In this document: positions 27,701-39,341 of the stretch, in pieces
Layout: the number at the start of each line of letters is the position of its first letter
How positions within the stretch are numbered: the stretch's first letter is position 1
Assembly: GCA_963978895.1 (NCBI GenBank)
Contig: OZ022242.1
Span: 15,056,070-15,120,069 of the forward strand
DNA: 64,000 nucleotides
Origin: Erpobdella octoculata
Taxonomy: Eukaryota; Annelida; Clitellata; Hirudinida; Erpobdellidae
Direction: 5' to 3'
Made by a program: the position numbers and the translations under genes
The notes under the pieces: model-generated
The model's database searches: none
The model's input: only the letters and a program-made list of their open reading frames with translations
What the model was told of the DNA's origin: nothing

Positions 27701-30700
27701 GATTTGCTTGTTGATAATAATAATTTTTAAAAATATTGAAAATCTTACCAGGAAAGCTGATAGTGAAGATGAAGGTAAAACAGGAACAATTGTAAACAAG
27801 AAAAGAGAAAGGCCTATGACCTCAGATGTTTTTACAATACTTTATCACGTAGAACTCAATGTTATGCCATCCTGTCCCGTCAAAACTATTGAAGTTAATT
27901 GCGAGTGTTTGGTGAGTTGTCAGAACATCTTAAAAAGTTCTGATCTTTTAATATTGGCTTTTTTAAAAGTAAAATAAAATTATTTAAGTATCTAAATAAT
28001 GAAAATAATTTAGAATGTTATGGAATTGTAATACATGAAATAAAATTCTGTTTTTATTTATTTTTTAGAGCAAAAATGAAATTGAAATAGTGGTCAGCAA
28101 CTCCTTGCCAGTTGATTTGGAGTTTGAAGTCAGTCTTATTTGTCATGGTAATTTGCTGATTGGAGACAGTAGATTGGAAGTTTCAAGTGAAAGTAAAGCC
28201 ACTTACACAGCTTATTTGGTGCCACCACGTATAGGGAGCTGGGAGGGAAGGTTTGTTTAAATGTTACTTTTTGAAACTCTAAATAAGAAGTTTTGATGGG
28301 ATAATATGCAAGTTTTTATTTGTTATTGTAAACATGTTGGTAATAATAATGTCAATCAGAAGTGCCAGTAGCATGGCTTAAGAGGCCTCATGAAACAATC
28401 CTTAAGGATCACACCTGCCATCCTAATGCTTTCCGTAGGCTGCATCTTATTATTATCCAGCTTACACCAGTACTCATTTGTCGACCACCAGTGGATAAAA
28501 AGCTGAGTTGACCTAAGCCGTAAGAGTGAATCCAAGGAAGTTATGCGATGTGAGATTCTGCTCAGGAATTGAACCCGAGACTTTGAGAATAGAAATTTAG
28601 CGCTATACTGCTGCCCTACTAATTGGTTTTTATTCAAATCCAAGAAATTTGTTTTATTTTATTATATTAACTAAATTATTAACATTTTCACTATACACTG
28701 ATAATTGGAAAAAGTGGTTATATGAATTTAAAACAATAGGACCTAATTGCAAAGTTAATAGTGCTAAACCTACATGCATTACTGATTCAGCGTGGTCATG
28801 TTCCATGAAACAACAGGGGAGTTTTGGTACAGAGTTATTATCAACTCAAACCCCATTGCCCCAATTGTCCTTCAACAAATCGATTGCGAATTGGGGAGTC
28901 ACTACACTAACGGGATCACTATCAAGAATCCTTCATTAGTTCCTTTCAAGCTAGTGCCTTTCTATTCTGACCAATGTGCATTCAGGTATGTCTATACTAC
29001 TTTTCTTTTTGTATTATTTTGAAACAAACATACAAAAAATTAGTGCAAACATTTTTATTAGTGTATGTTTGCATTTGTTGTTTTTACATGTTTTAAGGAA
29101 AACATTAAACTAAATATAATTTAATTAGCATATATAAATCTCCCTGTATAGCATTGAGATTTAATTTGCATATAGATAAAATAAATACCTCTATTATTGA
29201 GATTTAATTAGCAATAATTATCTACCTGTACCATTGAGGTTTAATTAATGAACTTGTTGAGTAAATATCTACCTGATTTATGTATTTGTTTGGTCATTAA
29301 ACATTTTTAATAATTAATGATTTTAGATGGAAAATTGGTGGCAGTTCAACTATCGATCTACCTGCTGATAGCATGTTGGAAGTTGAATTCACTTTTACAC
29401 CAGACCACATTGGAACTCATAATGCTATGTTTGGATTTACATGTCCTGAGGTAGCTTCTTTAAATATAGATTTTTAAAGACAAACTGCTGAGAATTTATA
29501 TAAATTTAGGATTTATTTGCTACAAATAATAATAATTTGGATATATAATTTTGTAAATAGAAATTTGTATTAATATAAATTAACTAGCAGGGTTAGCGAA
29601 CATTGCTGGGGTTTCTAGAGGTTCTTCTCTTGATTTTTTTCTCTCTTGCCTTCTCTTTTCTTGCTTTTTCTTTCTAGCCATAACTCTAGACTAAACCTTA
29701 GCCCTAACTCTAGGGTTAGAGTAACCCATTTGGTTAGGATACAGAATCAAAACTCTCTCGAAACAATATCTCCTATGATGACTATTGACTACCTCCATGC
29801 TAAATATCTTTCAAATTGCTCCAGCAATTTGGATTAATTTTGCTTTTTATAATAAATAACTAAAAACAGTCAATTTAATAATTTGTTGAAGCTGAGATAT
29901 TTTATGTCTTCATAACAACTATTTTGTAACTTTTTTCATAATGTTTAAAACTAGTCTTGTTGCATTCCATCTGTAGATTGGCAAGTGGCTTTTTGAAGCT
30001 TCAGGAGTGGGTATGCCTCCTGGTCCACAAGAACAAATCTTAATGTTTTCTTCTCCCAACTCACATGCAAATCATATCTTGCCATTTGTCAATACTACTA
30101 AACATCCCATGGTTTTAAATATTAAACTTGAATATGCAGGTCTGCGTAAGTTTGTTGAAACATGAACAAAATTGTATGTATATATTTGATTGGAATTTAA
30201 ATTTTCTTCAGAATCAAACAATAAAGAGGACAATAATGTGCTGCCATGCAAAGAACAAATTTTCAAAATTCTGAACAAGAAAAAATGTTCCACCCTTAAG
30301 CCGGGTGCCCGCACTGACGTAATATTGTTATTTTCACCCTCTCGTATGAAGTTGTATGATAAATGGCAATGCACCCTGGAAGGATCGAAACTCGATGGTT
30401 CTCCATGGCATCCCGATCACCCAGTATTTAGCTGGGTCTTTCCTCTTATTGGACAGGCCCAGATGACCTGCCCCGAACCAAGCTCTTTGTTTGGGGGGAA
30501 GGAATTACTCATCACTTGTTTTAAGACTTGCACTAATGAAAAATTGGAGAAGGAAATGTTTGTGGACCTTAATGTCGGCAGTAGCAGCGATGATGATGGC
30601 GAATCTTCCTATTTGAAAGCAGGTTACTATCTGAAAACTGTAAATAAAACTTTGTTATTTTAGTTTTTTTTAATTGTTCTGCATTCTACTTTATTTGTGT

Positions 30701-33061
30701 TATCGATGACATAATTTGATGAAAGTTTTTGAATTGTATATTTTTATTTTATTAAACTATATGATTACAAAATTTTAATTTAAAATTTACAGATCTTGAC
30801 CATATCAAATATGAATTGATAAGTTCTGATGATGCCCGGGATGATTTGAGTCGTTCTGTGAGCATTCAAAAATTGCAAGTTTGTGAAAATAATGTTGGTG
30901 TTGTTCAAGTCCAATTTTTAATCACTTTTTTGCCTGTTACTGTTATGAGGTTAGTTTTTTTTTATTAAATTTTTAAATTTAAGATTTTTTTATTTATTGA
31001 TAATTTATTTTTAAACACCATCACCATAAGAGTGGGTGGGTGGTCTTGTTTTAAACAATAAAGTTATTGAGAAATAATTCTTCAAAATTTTCACCTGTGC
31101 TAATTCATGTGACTTTTGAAATCAAACGTCTGACAGGCGTACAGCCGAGCTGCTTGTCACTGGTCCTGGAGGTGGCTTGTGGAGGTACAAATTACAATTT
31201 GAAACAGAAGAATGCGAGTTTGATGGGGTTGTACACGTCCGAGCAGGGGGACTCTGTCAAGAAGGGAGAGCAAATTTTTTTCTTCAAAATGCTGAAGAGT
31301 TAGTTGTTTGGAAAAAAAATTTTAATTCAGCTTTTTCAGCATGTGCACACATTTTCTTATATGTTAATGACTGTCGAGGATAGGGATTCCCTCTATTCAA
31401 AAGTTACATTGCAATTTTTTGCATCATAAAACAATTTTTCCATACCTCGAATGAGTTGATTTTGAGTGATACTTTTAGAGAAGTCTAATAATTTGTTGCT
31501 GTACCACTGGTTATGCAAGCAAAAACTAAATTTCCAACACACAACAGCTATCGTGGCTCTCTATAAAGTGACTGATAGCATACCCTATAAATTTGAACAC
31601 TTGAAGTTGTCTTACTAATCATTGATAGAAATACATTTTAAACATATTTTGCTCTATTTATCATTGACAAAGCAAAGTTTTAATTGTTCTTTACTTTCAG
31701 ATCCAGTGATGAATTTAAAGCTCACATGACGCAAGAGAGCAGCAGTGAATTTTCGTTTTATCCAACAGAGGGCACATTAACTCCATCTGGTGTACCATTC
31801 ACAGTGGTCTTCAAACCGATCAGCTATGGGAAAGTTTTTGAAGCTCGAATAATTATTCAGGTAAAAATGAAAGTATTCATAAATAATTTTCCAGCATGTT
31901 ATCAGTATGTTAGACATTCACACAATATCAACATACATAATTTTCCAGTATTTATCTATGTTAAACATTCACACAATATCAACATATATAATTTTCCAGT
32001 ATTTATCTATGCTAGACATTCACACAATACTGTAAGGTGGTGCTGCACTAACAGAATGTGATGAAAAGGTTCAAAGATTAAACAACAAAATTTAATAGAT
32101 AAACAAGATAATTTAACATTTAATAGATAAATTCCATTTTTATAAAATTACATTAAGAATTATTTTATAATTCTTATTAAATATGAAAATATGGGTGAAA
32201 TTGAATCATAGTTTTTGTAATTGCAATGATAACAAGTATTGGAAAAAACAAGTTTTTTAACACAAACTTTTATTTCACACTCGATTTAGAAATACGAAAG
32301 ATGTTCTAATTAAGTTTTTTGTTTTTTAATTGAATCATGTATTGTCATCTAATATAAAGCTATGCTGAAAGTTTCAGCTTCCTAACTCGTCAAAAAGCTG
32401 GTTAAATTTTACTTGCAAGATTTGCGTACAGATAAAGCCACACACACACAAACAGAGATTGTAACCTAAATAAAAGATTGTAAAAATAAATTAATTGAAT
32501 AATATTATTGAGCTGCCACAAGAATCAATCACATCAATGCAAGTGAATGTGATTGAGAACTTAATCATATTAACTAATGATATTTATACTTAAAAACTTG
32601 AGAATATTCATAAGAAATAATTTTATTAAAGAAATCTTGTAATAAATAAATCTGGGAACTATTTTCCTCTGAAAGTGATTTTCATACATGGTTTATTATA
32701 TATGTCGATTTTCTTTTATAATAATTCGTCATTTTTTATTAAATGTCTCTTGTAGATTTGATAATTAACCAAAATACAAACTTTAAAGTCTCTAAATTTT
32801 AAAATTGACTTTCAGACTTCAAGATACTGGTGGATATACAAAATAGAGGGTGATGTACCCCTACACCGACCCCCACCACGACTTCCCCCCTCCCCTCCCT
32901 TACTTGCTCCCCTCAAAAGAGGTTGCACTCAATCAAACTTTCTGCAAAAGAACTTGAAACTTGAAAGACTAGCTGCCTCTGCTCCACTGAAAAAACATAG
33001 AACAATGAAGCAGTGCTTTAATAATTTTAATGCAGGCAATAATAATAATAATAATGAATAA
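1636..33061 (+). CDS. CFAP47: CFAP47-like cilia and flagella associated protein (38 exons, probably 5'-partial)
   Basis: Large axonemal protein; CFAP47 family members act in sperm flagella and motile cilia. Exons: 1636-1758, 2745-2954, 3095-3163, 6236-6317, 6495-6592, 7056-7325, 7479-8079, 8363-8561, 8789-8880, 10209-10326, 10673-10769, 11091-12283, 14407-14622, 16179-16380, 17255-17504, 17609-17706, 18114-18230, 19519-20343, 20691-20841, 23645-23860, 23984-24114, 24323-24391, 24765-24876, 25161-25375, 25848-25994, 26246-26364, 26444-26498, 26990-27138, 27752-27911, 28069-28250, 28791-28985, 29327-29450, 29977-30145, 30212-30622, 30793-30949, 31137-31298, 31701-31860, 32816-33061. All joins are GT-AG and in phase; the total is 8,190 nt including the stop. 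Seen: ASH-like beta modules at the N-terminus, a block with HIKPEYLMDRNDFVRWEE, a calponin-homology domain across exons 15-17 (SIHERVILCWINI, then LCDGIVLITILFAYFP), and C-terminal modules with TVVFKPISYGKVFEARIIIQ. Asn/Ser-rich inserts fill exons 7, 12 and 18. Exon 1 opens with ATG in good context but is equally an internal exon after ..ttttttaag. Human CFAP47 is longer at the N-terminus, so 5' exons are probably outside the window. The exon 11 acceptor, exon 13 acceptor and exon 18 donor are the least certain. Confidence 0.88.
3140..3375. repeat. Minisatellite of about 40-45 bp overlapping the exon 3 splice donor
   Basis: About five degenerate copies of a unit like gttttaatgttcacattta + tgattacaaa + gaaaataat. 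The first copy includes the last 15 bases of CFAP47 exon 3 and its donor (acaaa|gtaatg). A later copy has the stronger-looking donor aaa|gtaagg at 3240. Confidence 0.8.
4503..4745 (+). pseudogene. hAT transposase fragment (ZNF862/KIAA1586-like type)
   Basis: An 80-codon open stretch with LKELSKLSLELQ, then INRTICVFESFKDDP. This is the helical 'L-LSL-LQ ... A---I-R-I-V---K' pattern found before the catalytic C-terminus in ZNF862/KIAA1586-like hAT transposases. No catalytic or dimerisation motif follows in frame. Assignment rests on this pattern only. Confidence 0.5.
5165..5325 (+). repeat. Dispersed repeat, copy 1
   Basis: Shares with 45255-45425 (reverse strand) the segments agtcccaagcctgg, ggatcaaattatgatcc, aagtgctt/aagtactt and acacttggtgtaaaggacta. 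The latter is followed by ataaaaaa in both. Family unknown; probably part of a non-autonomous DNA element. Confidence 0.65.
6674..6890. repeat. (GAT/GAC)n microsatellite in a local tandem duplication
   Basis: Two blocks of gatgat...gacgac...gatgat (6674-6777 and 6841-6885). Each is followed by the same ~35 bp (aatattaattagtaatgaga ...). The array and flank were therefore duplicated in tandem inside CFAP47 intron 5. Confidence 0.85.
9100..10200 (+). other. Insertion-like stretch in CFAP47 intron 9 with unrecognised open frames
   Basis: Less AT-rich than the surrounding intron. A reading stretch around 9375-9483 (ending CLSKLT) is followed by a 100-codon frame, 9464-9766, with LLLRDGEIAHICQDLYVV, SMNRLIHQQ and an acidic SEESEDAEEFDD segment. 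I recognise no family. It could be an old transposase or a retrocopy fragment. No termini or target duplication found. Confidence 0.35.
12409..14217. mobile_element. Probable hAT-like element with nested LINE
   Basis: Ends are inverted: TAGGGATTAAAAATCC at the left, and GGATTGTAATCCCTA at the right. They are flanked by gtaagctc and gaaagctg (6 of 8 match), so the duplication is imperfect. Internal copies of 'atcccgggat' near the right end add subterminal structure. A LINE fragment lies inside (about 13440-14122). The element sits in CFAP47 intron 12 and carries no transposase that I recognise. Confidence 0.6.
13440..14122 (+). pseudogene. CR1/L2-like LINE, RT C-terminal fragment with 3' tail
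   Basis: Frames 13466-13924 and 13737-14003 give the LINE C-terminal pattern: SRFDYSNGILAGLP, then SVLHSAACLVVG, then LSQLHWLPISSRISYKL. A frameshift separates them near 13900. The 3' end carries a short (TTGAA)n tail at 14104-14120, as expected for CR1/L2-type LINEs. It is 5' truncated. Confidence 0.8.
14237..14268. repeat. (ATC)n microsatellite
   Basis: Short run of tca/atc repeats just right of the hAT-like element in CFAP47 intron 12. Confidence 0.8.
15431..16081. mobile_element. Non-autonomous hAT-like element carrying ACCCGA arrays
   Basis: Perfect 8-bp flanking duplication cttgccac (15423-15430 and 16082-16089). Inverted ends are TAGGGATGTTACAGG and CCCGTGACATCCCTA. The interior carries two arrays of acccgaacccgaaa-type repeats separated by unrelated sequence; no transposase. 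It lies in CFAP47 intron 13. The exact duplication supports transposition by an 8-bp-TSD superfamily. Confidence 0.85.
16880..17017. repeat. 21-bp minisatellite
   Basis: About six copies of aatcttacaagttatgtaaac with point changes, in CFAP47 intron 14. Confidence 0.85.
17725..17985. repeat. Degenerate ~30-bp minisatellite
   Basis: Repeats of gttgtgttggtcagatgtgg + ttgtagtcgt with indels. It starts about 20 bp after the exon 16 donor of CFAP47. Confidence 0.8.
18290..18760. repeat. Dispersed repeat fragment in CFAP47 intron 17
   Basis: Contains tgtattgtcatccagaataa and agctttcctgaaagtttt, clearly related to the family at 32234, 33377 and 41600. It also has cgctagatggca, which recurs near 21189. 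The rest of this intron (to 19518) is AT-rich with no feature recognised. Confidence 0.5.
20842..21660. other. CFAP47 intron 19, left part: repeats only
   Basis: Holds a loose inverted pair around cgctagatggcaaaccttag (about 21188) and gctgccatctagcgaa (about 21262). It also has a 35-bp tandem duplication, gtgacatattagctaataag..., at 21369-21440. No coding sequence seen. Confidence 0.5.
21660..22482 (-). mobile_element. 5'-truncated CR1/L2-like LINE with long RT C-terminal frame
   Basis: The minus-strand frame 22479-21718 (253 codons) matches the LINE RT C-terminus: LGFLFDSNLSLTPQI, CYFHIRRIKQLRPLL, LSQIDYCNSIYYGLP, LLHWLPLRYRVIFKI, SGPYLWNSLPSSL. The 3' end has a (TTGA)n-type tail (atcaatcaatcaattc on plus, 21665-21680). 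Sequence catgacat occurs on both sides, a likely target duplication. The frame is uninterrupted, so the copy is fairly young, but it lacks the endonuclease and RT active site. Confidence 0.85.
22483..23040. repeat. Segment bracketed by a 19-bp direct repeat
   Basis: catgacattatgtgatctt occurs at about 22477-22495 and again at about 23022-23040. The segment between may be a further insertion with a long target duplication, nested next to the LINE. Its content is not recognised. Confidence 0.45.
25376..25755. repeat. 16-bp minisatellite starting at the CFAP47 exon 24 splice donor
   Basis: About 23 copies of tgtatattttattgtt with few variants. The array starts at the exon 24 donor (att|gtttgtata), and nearly every unit repeats that donor context. 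All three forward frames stay open across it, giving a hydrophobic FIVCIFYCLYILL-type translation that is an artefact of the repeat. Confidence 0.9.
28340..28627 (-). mobile_element. tRNA-derived SINE
   Basis: On the minus strand the 5' end reads AGGGCAGCAGTATAGCGC (A-box-like). About 30 nt further is CGGGTTCAATTCCTGAGC (B box GGTTCAATTCC). A ~220-nt unrelated body follows, then an (ATT)n-like tail (28336-28350). It sits in CFAP47 intron 30. It is a SINE copy, not a tRNA gene, because the cloverleaf is not continued. Confidence 0.75.
29583..29750 (-). mobile_element. Helitron-like 3' end fragment
   Basis: On the minus strand the sequence ends ...CCCCAGCAATGTTCGCTAAC + CCTGCTAGTTA. That is a short hairpin-like GC block followed by CTAG and T, the Helitron 3' signature. 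It resembles the ends at 51045 and 62940. It is preceded by a purine-rich gaaaagaga-type stretch. 5' limit unclear. Confidence 0.5.
32234..32490 (+). repeat. Dispersed repeat R1, copy 1
   Basis: Contains aacacaaacttttatttcac, cgatttagaaatac, tgctgaaagtttcagcttcc, aaaaagctggttaaatttta and gagattgtaaccta in this order. The same order appears at 33377-33845, and on the minus strand at 41600-41890; a shortened form is in the Helitron-like copy at 51045-51335. It lies in the last intron of CFAP47. Confidence 0.85.
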
Positions 33062-33334
33062 GAACAACAATTTATAGTCTGGTTTTCCGTCGGTGCATGA
33101 AAATTATACTTGTCACTTGAATTTTTTATAATTAATGATATTTTATTTTTTTACAACTTTTATTTTAGTTAGTCATTTTTGTATTGTCACACTTATAAAG
33201 AGACTTGAACATAAATTGTATGAATAACTTGACGGTATTGGAATGATTTATTGAAGAAATGTTTGTAGCTGAGTGAATTAAGAATCCAACAATCCAAATC
33301 TAGTAATTATAGCATAACTGCACCTTTATGAGAA

Positions 33335-33340
33335 AATAAA
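33335..33340 (+). terminator. Candidate CFAP47 polyadenylation signal
   Basis: AATAAA about 275 bp past the stop codon at 33059-33061. It is the first canonical hexamer I see downstream; not otherwise supported. Confidence 0.3.
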
Positions 33341-33376
33341 CCTAGCTGCATAAGCGTTTACATTTGGGGATGAACA

Positions 33377-33845
33377 TATATTTGAACAAGTGAAGGAAAA
33401 AACGAGTTTTTCAACACAAACTTTTATTTCAAATACCCTCGATTTAGAAATACAAAAGATATTCAAATAATTTTTTTGGTTTTTTGAGTAAATAACACTA
33501 AATTTATTATAAACATTTTTTGAATTTACAATGAATTGAATAAGAAGTTAAACTAAATTAATCTCGAAGTAGGACGAAGAAACAAATAAATGCTACCCGG
33601 TCTTCAGATGAATCACGTGCTCACTTTGCTGCACGATAATCTTACCTTTTATCTTTTTAGTTTAATAACATATGTCAAAATCAATTGAATCAAGTATTGT
33701 CATCCAATATAAAGCTATGCTGAAAGTTTCAGCTTCCTAGCTAGTCAAAAAGCTGGTTAAATTTTACTTTCTGGATTTGCGTACAGAGAAAGCCACAAAC
33801 AGAGATTGTAACCTAATAAAAAGTTTGTAAAAATTAAAAAGTTAC
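33377..33845 (+). repeat. Dispersed repeat R1, copy 2 (longer form)
   Basis: Same order of blocks as the 32234 copy, but with about 195 extra bp between the left and right halves (33478-33672). This is either the fuller form or a copy with an insertion. Confidence 0.8.
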
Positions 33846-33941
33846 AATTCTATGGAATATTTAAAATAATATAAATTAGTTTAATACATTCCAACAATCA
33901 GTGCTGGATCTGTAAAACTTAGTATGGATGCCACACTTATA

Positions 33942-34799
33942 CAGTGACAGGCACTTTAACTATTGTAGTTAAAACTACTGTAGTTATAACTACATTTTTA
34001 ATAGTTATGCAGTAGTTATAACTACTTTTGTTTTTGAGTAGTTGCTATGTAGTTATAACTACTTTTATGATCTAGTTAAGTAGTTATAACTATATACAAT
34101 TATTTAACTACTTCTGGTTATGACTGAAAAAAACCACTAATAATGCAAAATTGGATATTACACAAATAAAAAATAAAATAATGTGTATTAATTTTATCCA
34201 AAACATACATATATTTGAATTGAAAAATGCTGAGTGGCTTTCTGCTACAGCTGATGCTTGGAGCAGCCACAAAAGGTCTTTCATGGGTGTTACTGTTCAT
34301 TATGTGGATCCAGCATCTCTTGAAATGAGATCAACCGTATTTAGAGTTTGGCATCTTAAGCATGCCCATACAGACGAAGCAATTGCAAAAATTCTGCCTT
34401 CATTGTTGAATGAATTTGGAATTCGAAGTAAAGTGCAGAACATTGTTACTGATAATGCTGCAAATTTCTCAAAGGCATTCAAGATTGCTGTAGATGAGGC
34501 CAAAGTAAATGAAGATAGGTTTTTCAAATACACCAACCATGATAATGTTGATGACGATGACGTGTCAGATGAAATTGATGACAATGAGGCTGATTATGAA
34601 TGTGATCTGTTGAATGTATTTGATAGCCTTGATATATAATTTGTTATATATGTGTTTTTTTAAAGTAGATGAAAAGTAGTTAGCTACTTTATTAGTAGTT
34701 AACAAAGTAGTTATAACTACCTCTCTTCAAAAGTAGTTATAACAACTTATGTCATGAGGTAGTTGTAACTACAATTGAAGTAGTTGGTGCCCACCATTG
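33942..34799 (+). mobile_element. Short hAT element with perfect 8-bp target duplication
   Basis: Flanked by cacttata at 33934-33941 and 34800-34807. Terminal inverted repeats are imperfect: CAGTGACAGGCAC at the left, GTGCCCACCATTG at the right. Both ends carry many subterminal copies of tagttataacta. The interior holds an N-terminal transposase fragment. It is the same family as the copy ending at 980. Located between CFAP47 and spermidine synthase. Confidence 0.92.
34151..34639 (+). pseudogene. hAT transposase, N-terminal catalytic part only
   Basis: A 162-codon open frame with WLSATADAWSSHKRSFMGVT, then IVTDNAANFSKAF. These hold the first two acidic residues of the hAT RNase-H-like core (Asp in TADAW and TDNA). 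An acidic tail follows, then the stop. The third catalytic Glu and the hATC dimerisation block are absent, so this cannot be a complete transposase. An internal deletion of the parent element is the likely origin. Confidence 0.85.
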
Positions 34800-34807
34800 C
34801 ACTTATA

Positions 34808-35748
34808 TCAGTAAAAATATTTAAGTGAATACTGAATATGGTATATTTTTCATAAAAAAATAAACCCAAAATTTTTTTAAAAATAACAGACAATTCTATT
34901 GTTCTGTATCTGTTTCGTATTTACATGACTGTTTACAAAAATTCCAAATATTTTACATATATGTACATGTTTTTTACCTTTACCTGTGTGTACATGTTGA
35001 CCTTTACAATGTTTACCCTTATCACAATAAACATTTTCAAAAAACAAACTATCAAGAATTTGTTGCATTGCTTAACACAAGGCCCATCTAATCGTTGGTC
35101 CCACAGCATGCACTATACTGTGTTAATCCAGCCCTGCCAGCAATATTACAAGAAACTCCCAAACTTAGAAATTTTATATTCATAACAGAGAACTTATTTA
35201 GGAACAACACTTTTTACAGTGAAATCAATGTTTTAAAAACAAATGAAAATAATATTACATGAACATAAGGGCACAGTAGTCAATAATTAGTCAGCAGTGT
35301 AACTGGATTACCATTCAGATCAAATTATACAAATAAACTATAAATTAATAAAATATAAAAATGAAGCAAATAAATAGTTAGTATTTAACTTATATCCAGA
35401 AACATAATTTACGAATAAGTTTTAATAAACGGTTCCTGAAAGGAATGCTTTATCAAATCTTTTCTGGTGTAAAACTCTTCTATTACTGTGATTTCATTTT
35501 TAAATAATTATGCTTTTTATGTCCAATAAAATGAAATTGAATATAGAAAATAGAAATGCATGACACGAGTGATAAAAAATAGAGACTCAAATAACAATTA
35601 AAATATAAAAAGTTTAGCAAAAAAATAAATAACTGCTAAAAATTGTGAATGCAATTTTATTTTAAATGAAAGTAAAAAAAGAAAATGTATTTTATTTATT
35701 TATAATTTAATCTTTGGTATATCTTTGGTCATATTCTATGATTCTTCT
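34808..35748. other. Intergenic spacer between hAT and spermidine synthase 3' end
   Basis: AT-rich, nothing recognised in most of it. TTTATT at about 35691-35700 reads AATAAA on the minus strand, 50-60 bp past the spermidine synthase stop, and is its likely polyadenylation signal. Confidence 0.5.
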
Positions 35749-38034
<2,286 letters not shown>

Positions 38035-38644
38035 TTAAGAAATTAAAATAAAAATAACAACAACTGGAACAAACAAGTTGTTAAATTTCCTTTACCAAGT
38101 ATTTAAATTTTTTAGCTATTTCTATAACTTTATATTTTTTAAATTTCAATTAAATCCATTTTCCTAAATTTCTAAATGCCAAAATTTATTTTAATAAATT
38201 ATTTGTTAAGTCTATGACTGACAGATAATTTATAATTATATGAATTGTGTTCATCTAAATCTAAAATCTAAGTTTGTGCAAAATGTTTAAGGCTTAAGAT
38301 TGGGCAATGAACCAAAAAAAAATGCTGTGCTAAACTCAGCTAAACATTAATTAAAATCTATTTTAGTAGAATAATTTTACAATTTAAAATGAACCTAAGC
38401 ATCTAAAAATCGTTCTTCATTTGTAATCATTTGTTTTCTCAGCATACCTTGTTATTCACAACCGGAACGTAAATATTTACTCAAAAACTATTATTTATTT
38501 TCAGTTTTTAAAATTATAAAATTAAGACTTTTTTTATTAATTCCGGCAAAACTTTAGTTATCCTGAAAAAGATAAACAATGCCGTCACATCACCTTTCCT
38601 TTAGGTGCCGATACATTAACAACTAATAAAAAACTCGATTTTAC

Positions 38645-38720
38645 CTGCAACTGAACTGTAAATCGGTAAAATATGATACAATGGACACACACCTCCGTGT
38701 CGAACTTTATTCCTAAACAA
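38645..38720 (-). promoter_or_regulatory. Probable 5'UTR exon / promoter region of spermidine synthase
   Basis: On the minus strand, ..cagttcagttgcag|gtaaaa gives a good donor at 38645/38644. A matching acceptor ctccag|agagatcATG lies just before the start codon (38014). The exon's upstream limit is unknown. The sequence between (38015-38644) would be a 5'UTR intron; I see no coding in it. Confidence 0.5.
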
Positions 38721-38940
38721 AGGCGCAACGTGTATTGGGTTTATAAACTAAATGCGAACTAAGATACAAAAAGTCATTCACTACAGGTGTTAGCATAGAT
38801 ATATCAATATATCTATGAGTTTCATATAGACAGCAACAAAAATATTTACTTTATATTTGTTTTATTGATAAATTTTAATATTTATAATTGTCAACTGTTA
38901 TTGTGACTAACAACAAGTCGATATAAACATGAACATGTGG

Positions 38941-39178
38941 TACCGTAAAACGGGGTGACTTTGCCCGTGCGGGTGACTTTGGCCCAAAATAAATCAACCT
39001 ATATTTTAAAGTACAAATTATATTTCTATGAACAATTATGCTAAAAAGGTGTGCATAGTAGTGATGTATGGCGTGACCTAGCGAAAGTTTAAAAAAAAAA
39101 TTTTTTTAATATATTTTTATGCGTTTAAAAGTTGGGCCAAAGTCACCCGCACGGGCAAAGTCACCCCGTTTTACGGTA
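38941..39178. mobile_element. Tc1/mariner-like MITE with perfect 47-bp inverted repeats
   Basis: TACCGTAAAACGGGGTGACT... at 38941 is exactly inverted at the right end (39132-39178). The outermost TA on both sides fits a TA target duplication. About 145 bp of AT-rich unique sequence lies between. No coding. Lies between spermidine synthase and the copper transporter 3' end. Confidence 0.88.
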
Positions 39179-39341
39179 ACGTTTTAATACTGGCTAAAAT
39201 GAATACAATCAGAATTAAATGCAATGAGAAACAAAACTTTTTATTCCCGAGCACCAAAATAACAATTTAAAAAACTTTATTAAAATGATTAGTTTACAAA
39301 CTGAGCAATACTATGTGAAATGTAACAGCACTCTATATCCA

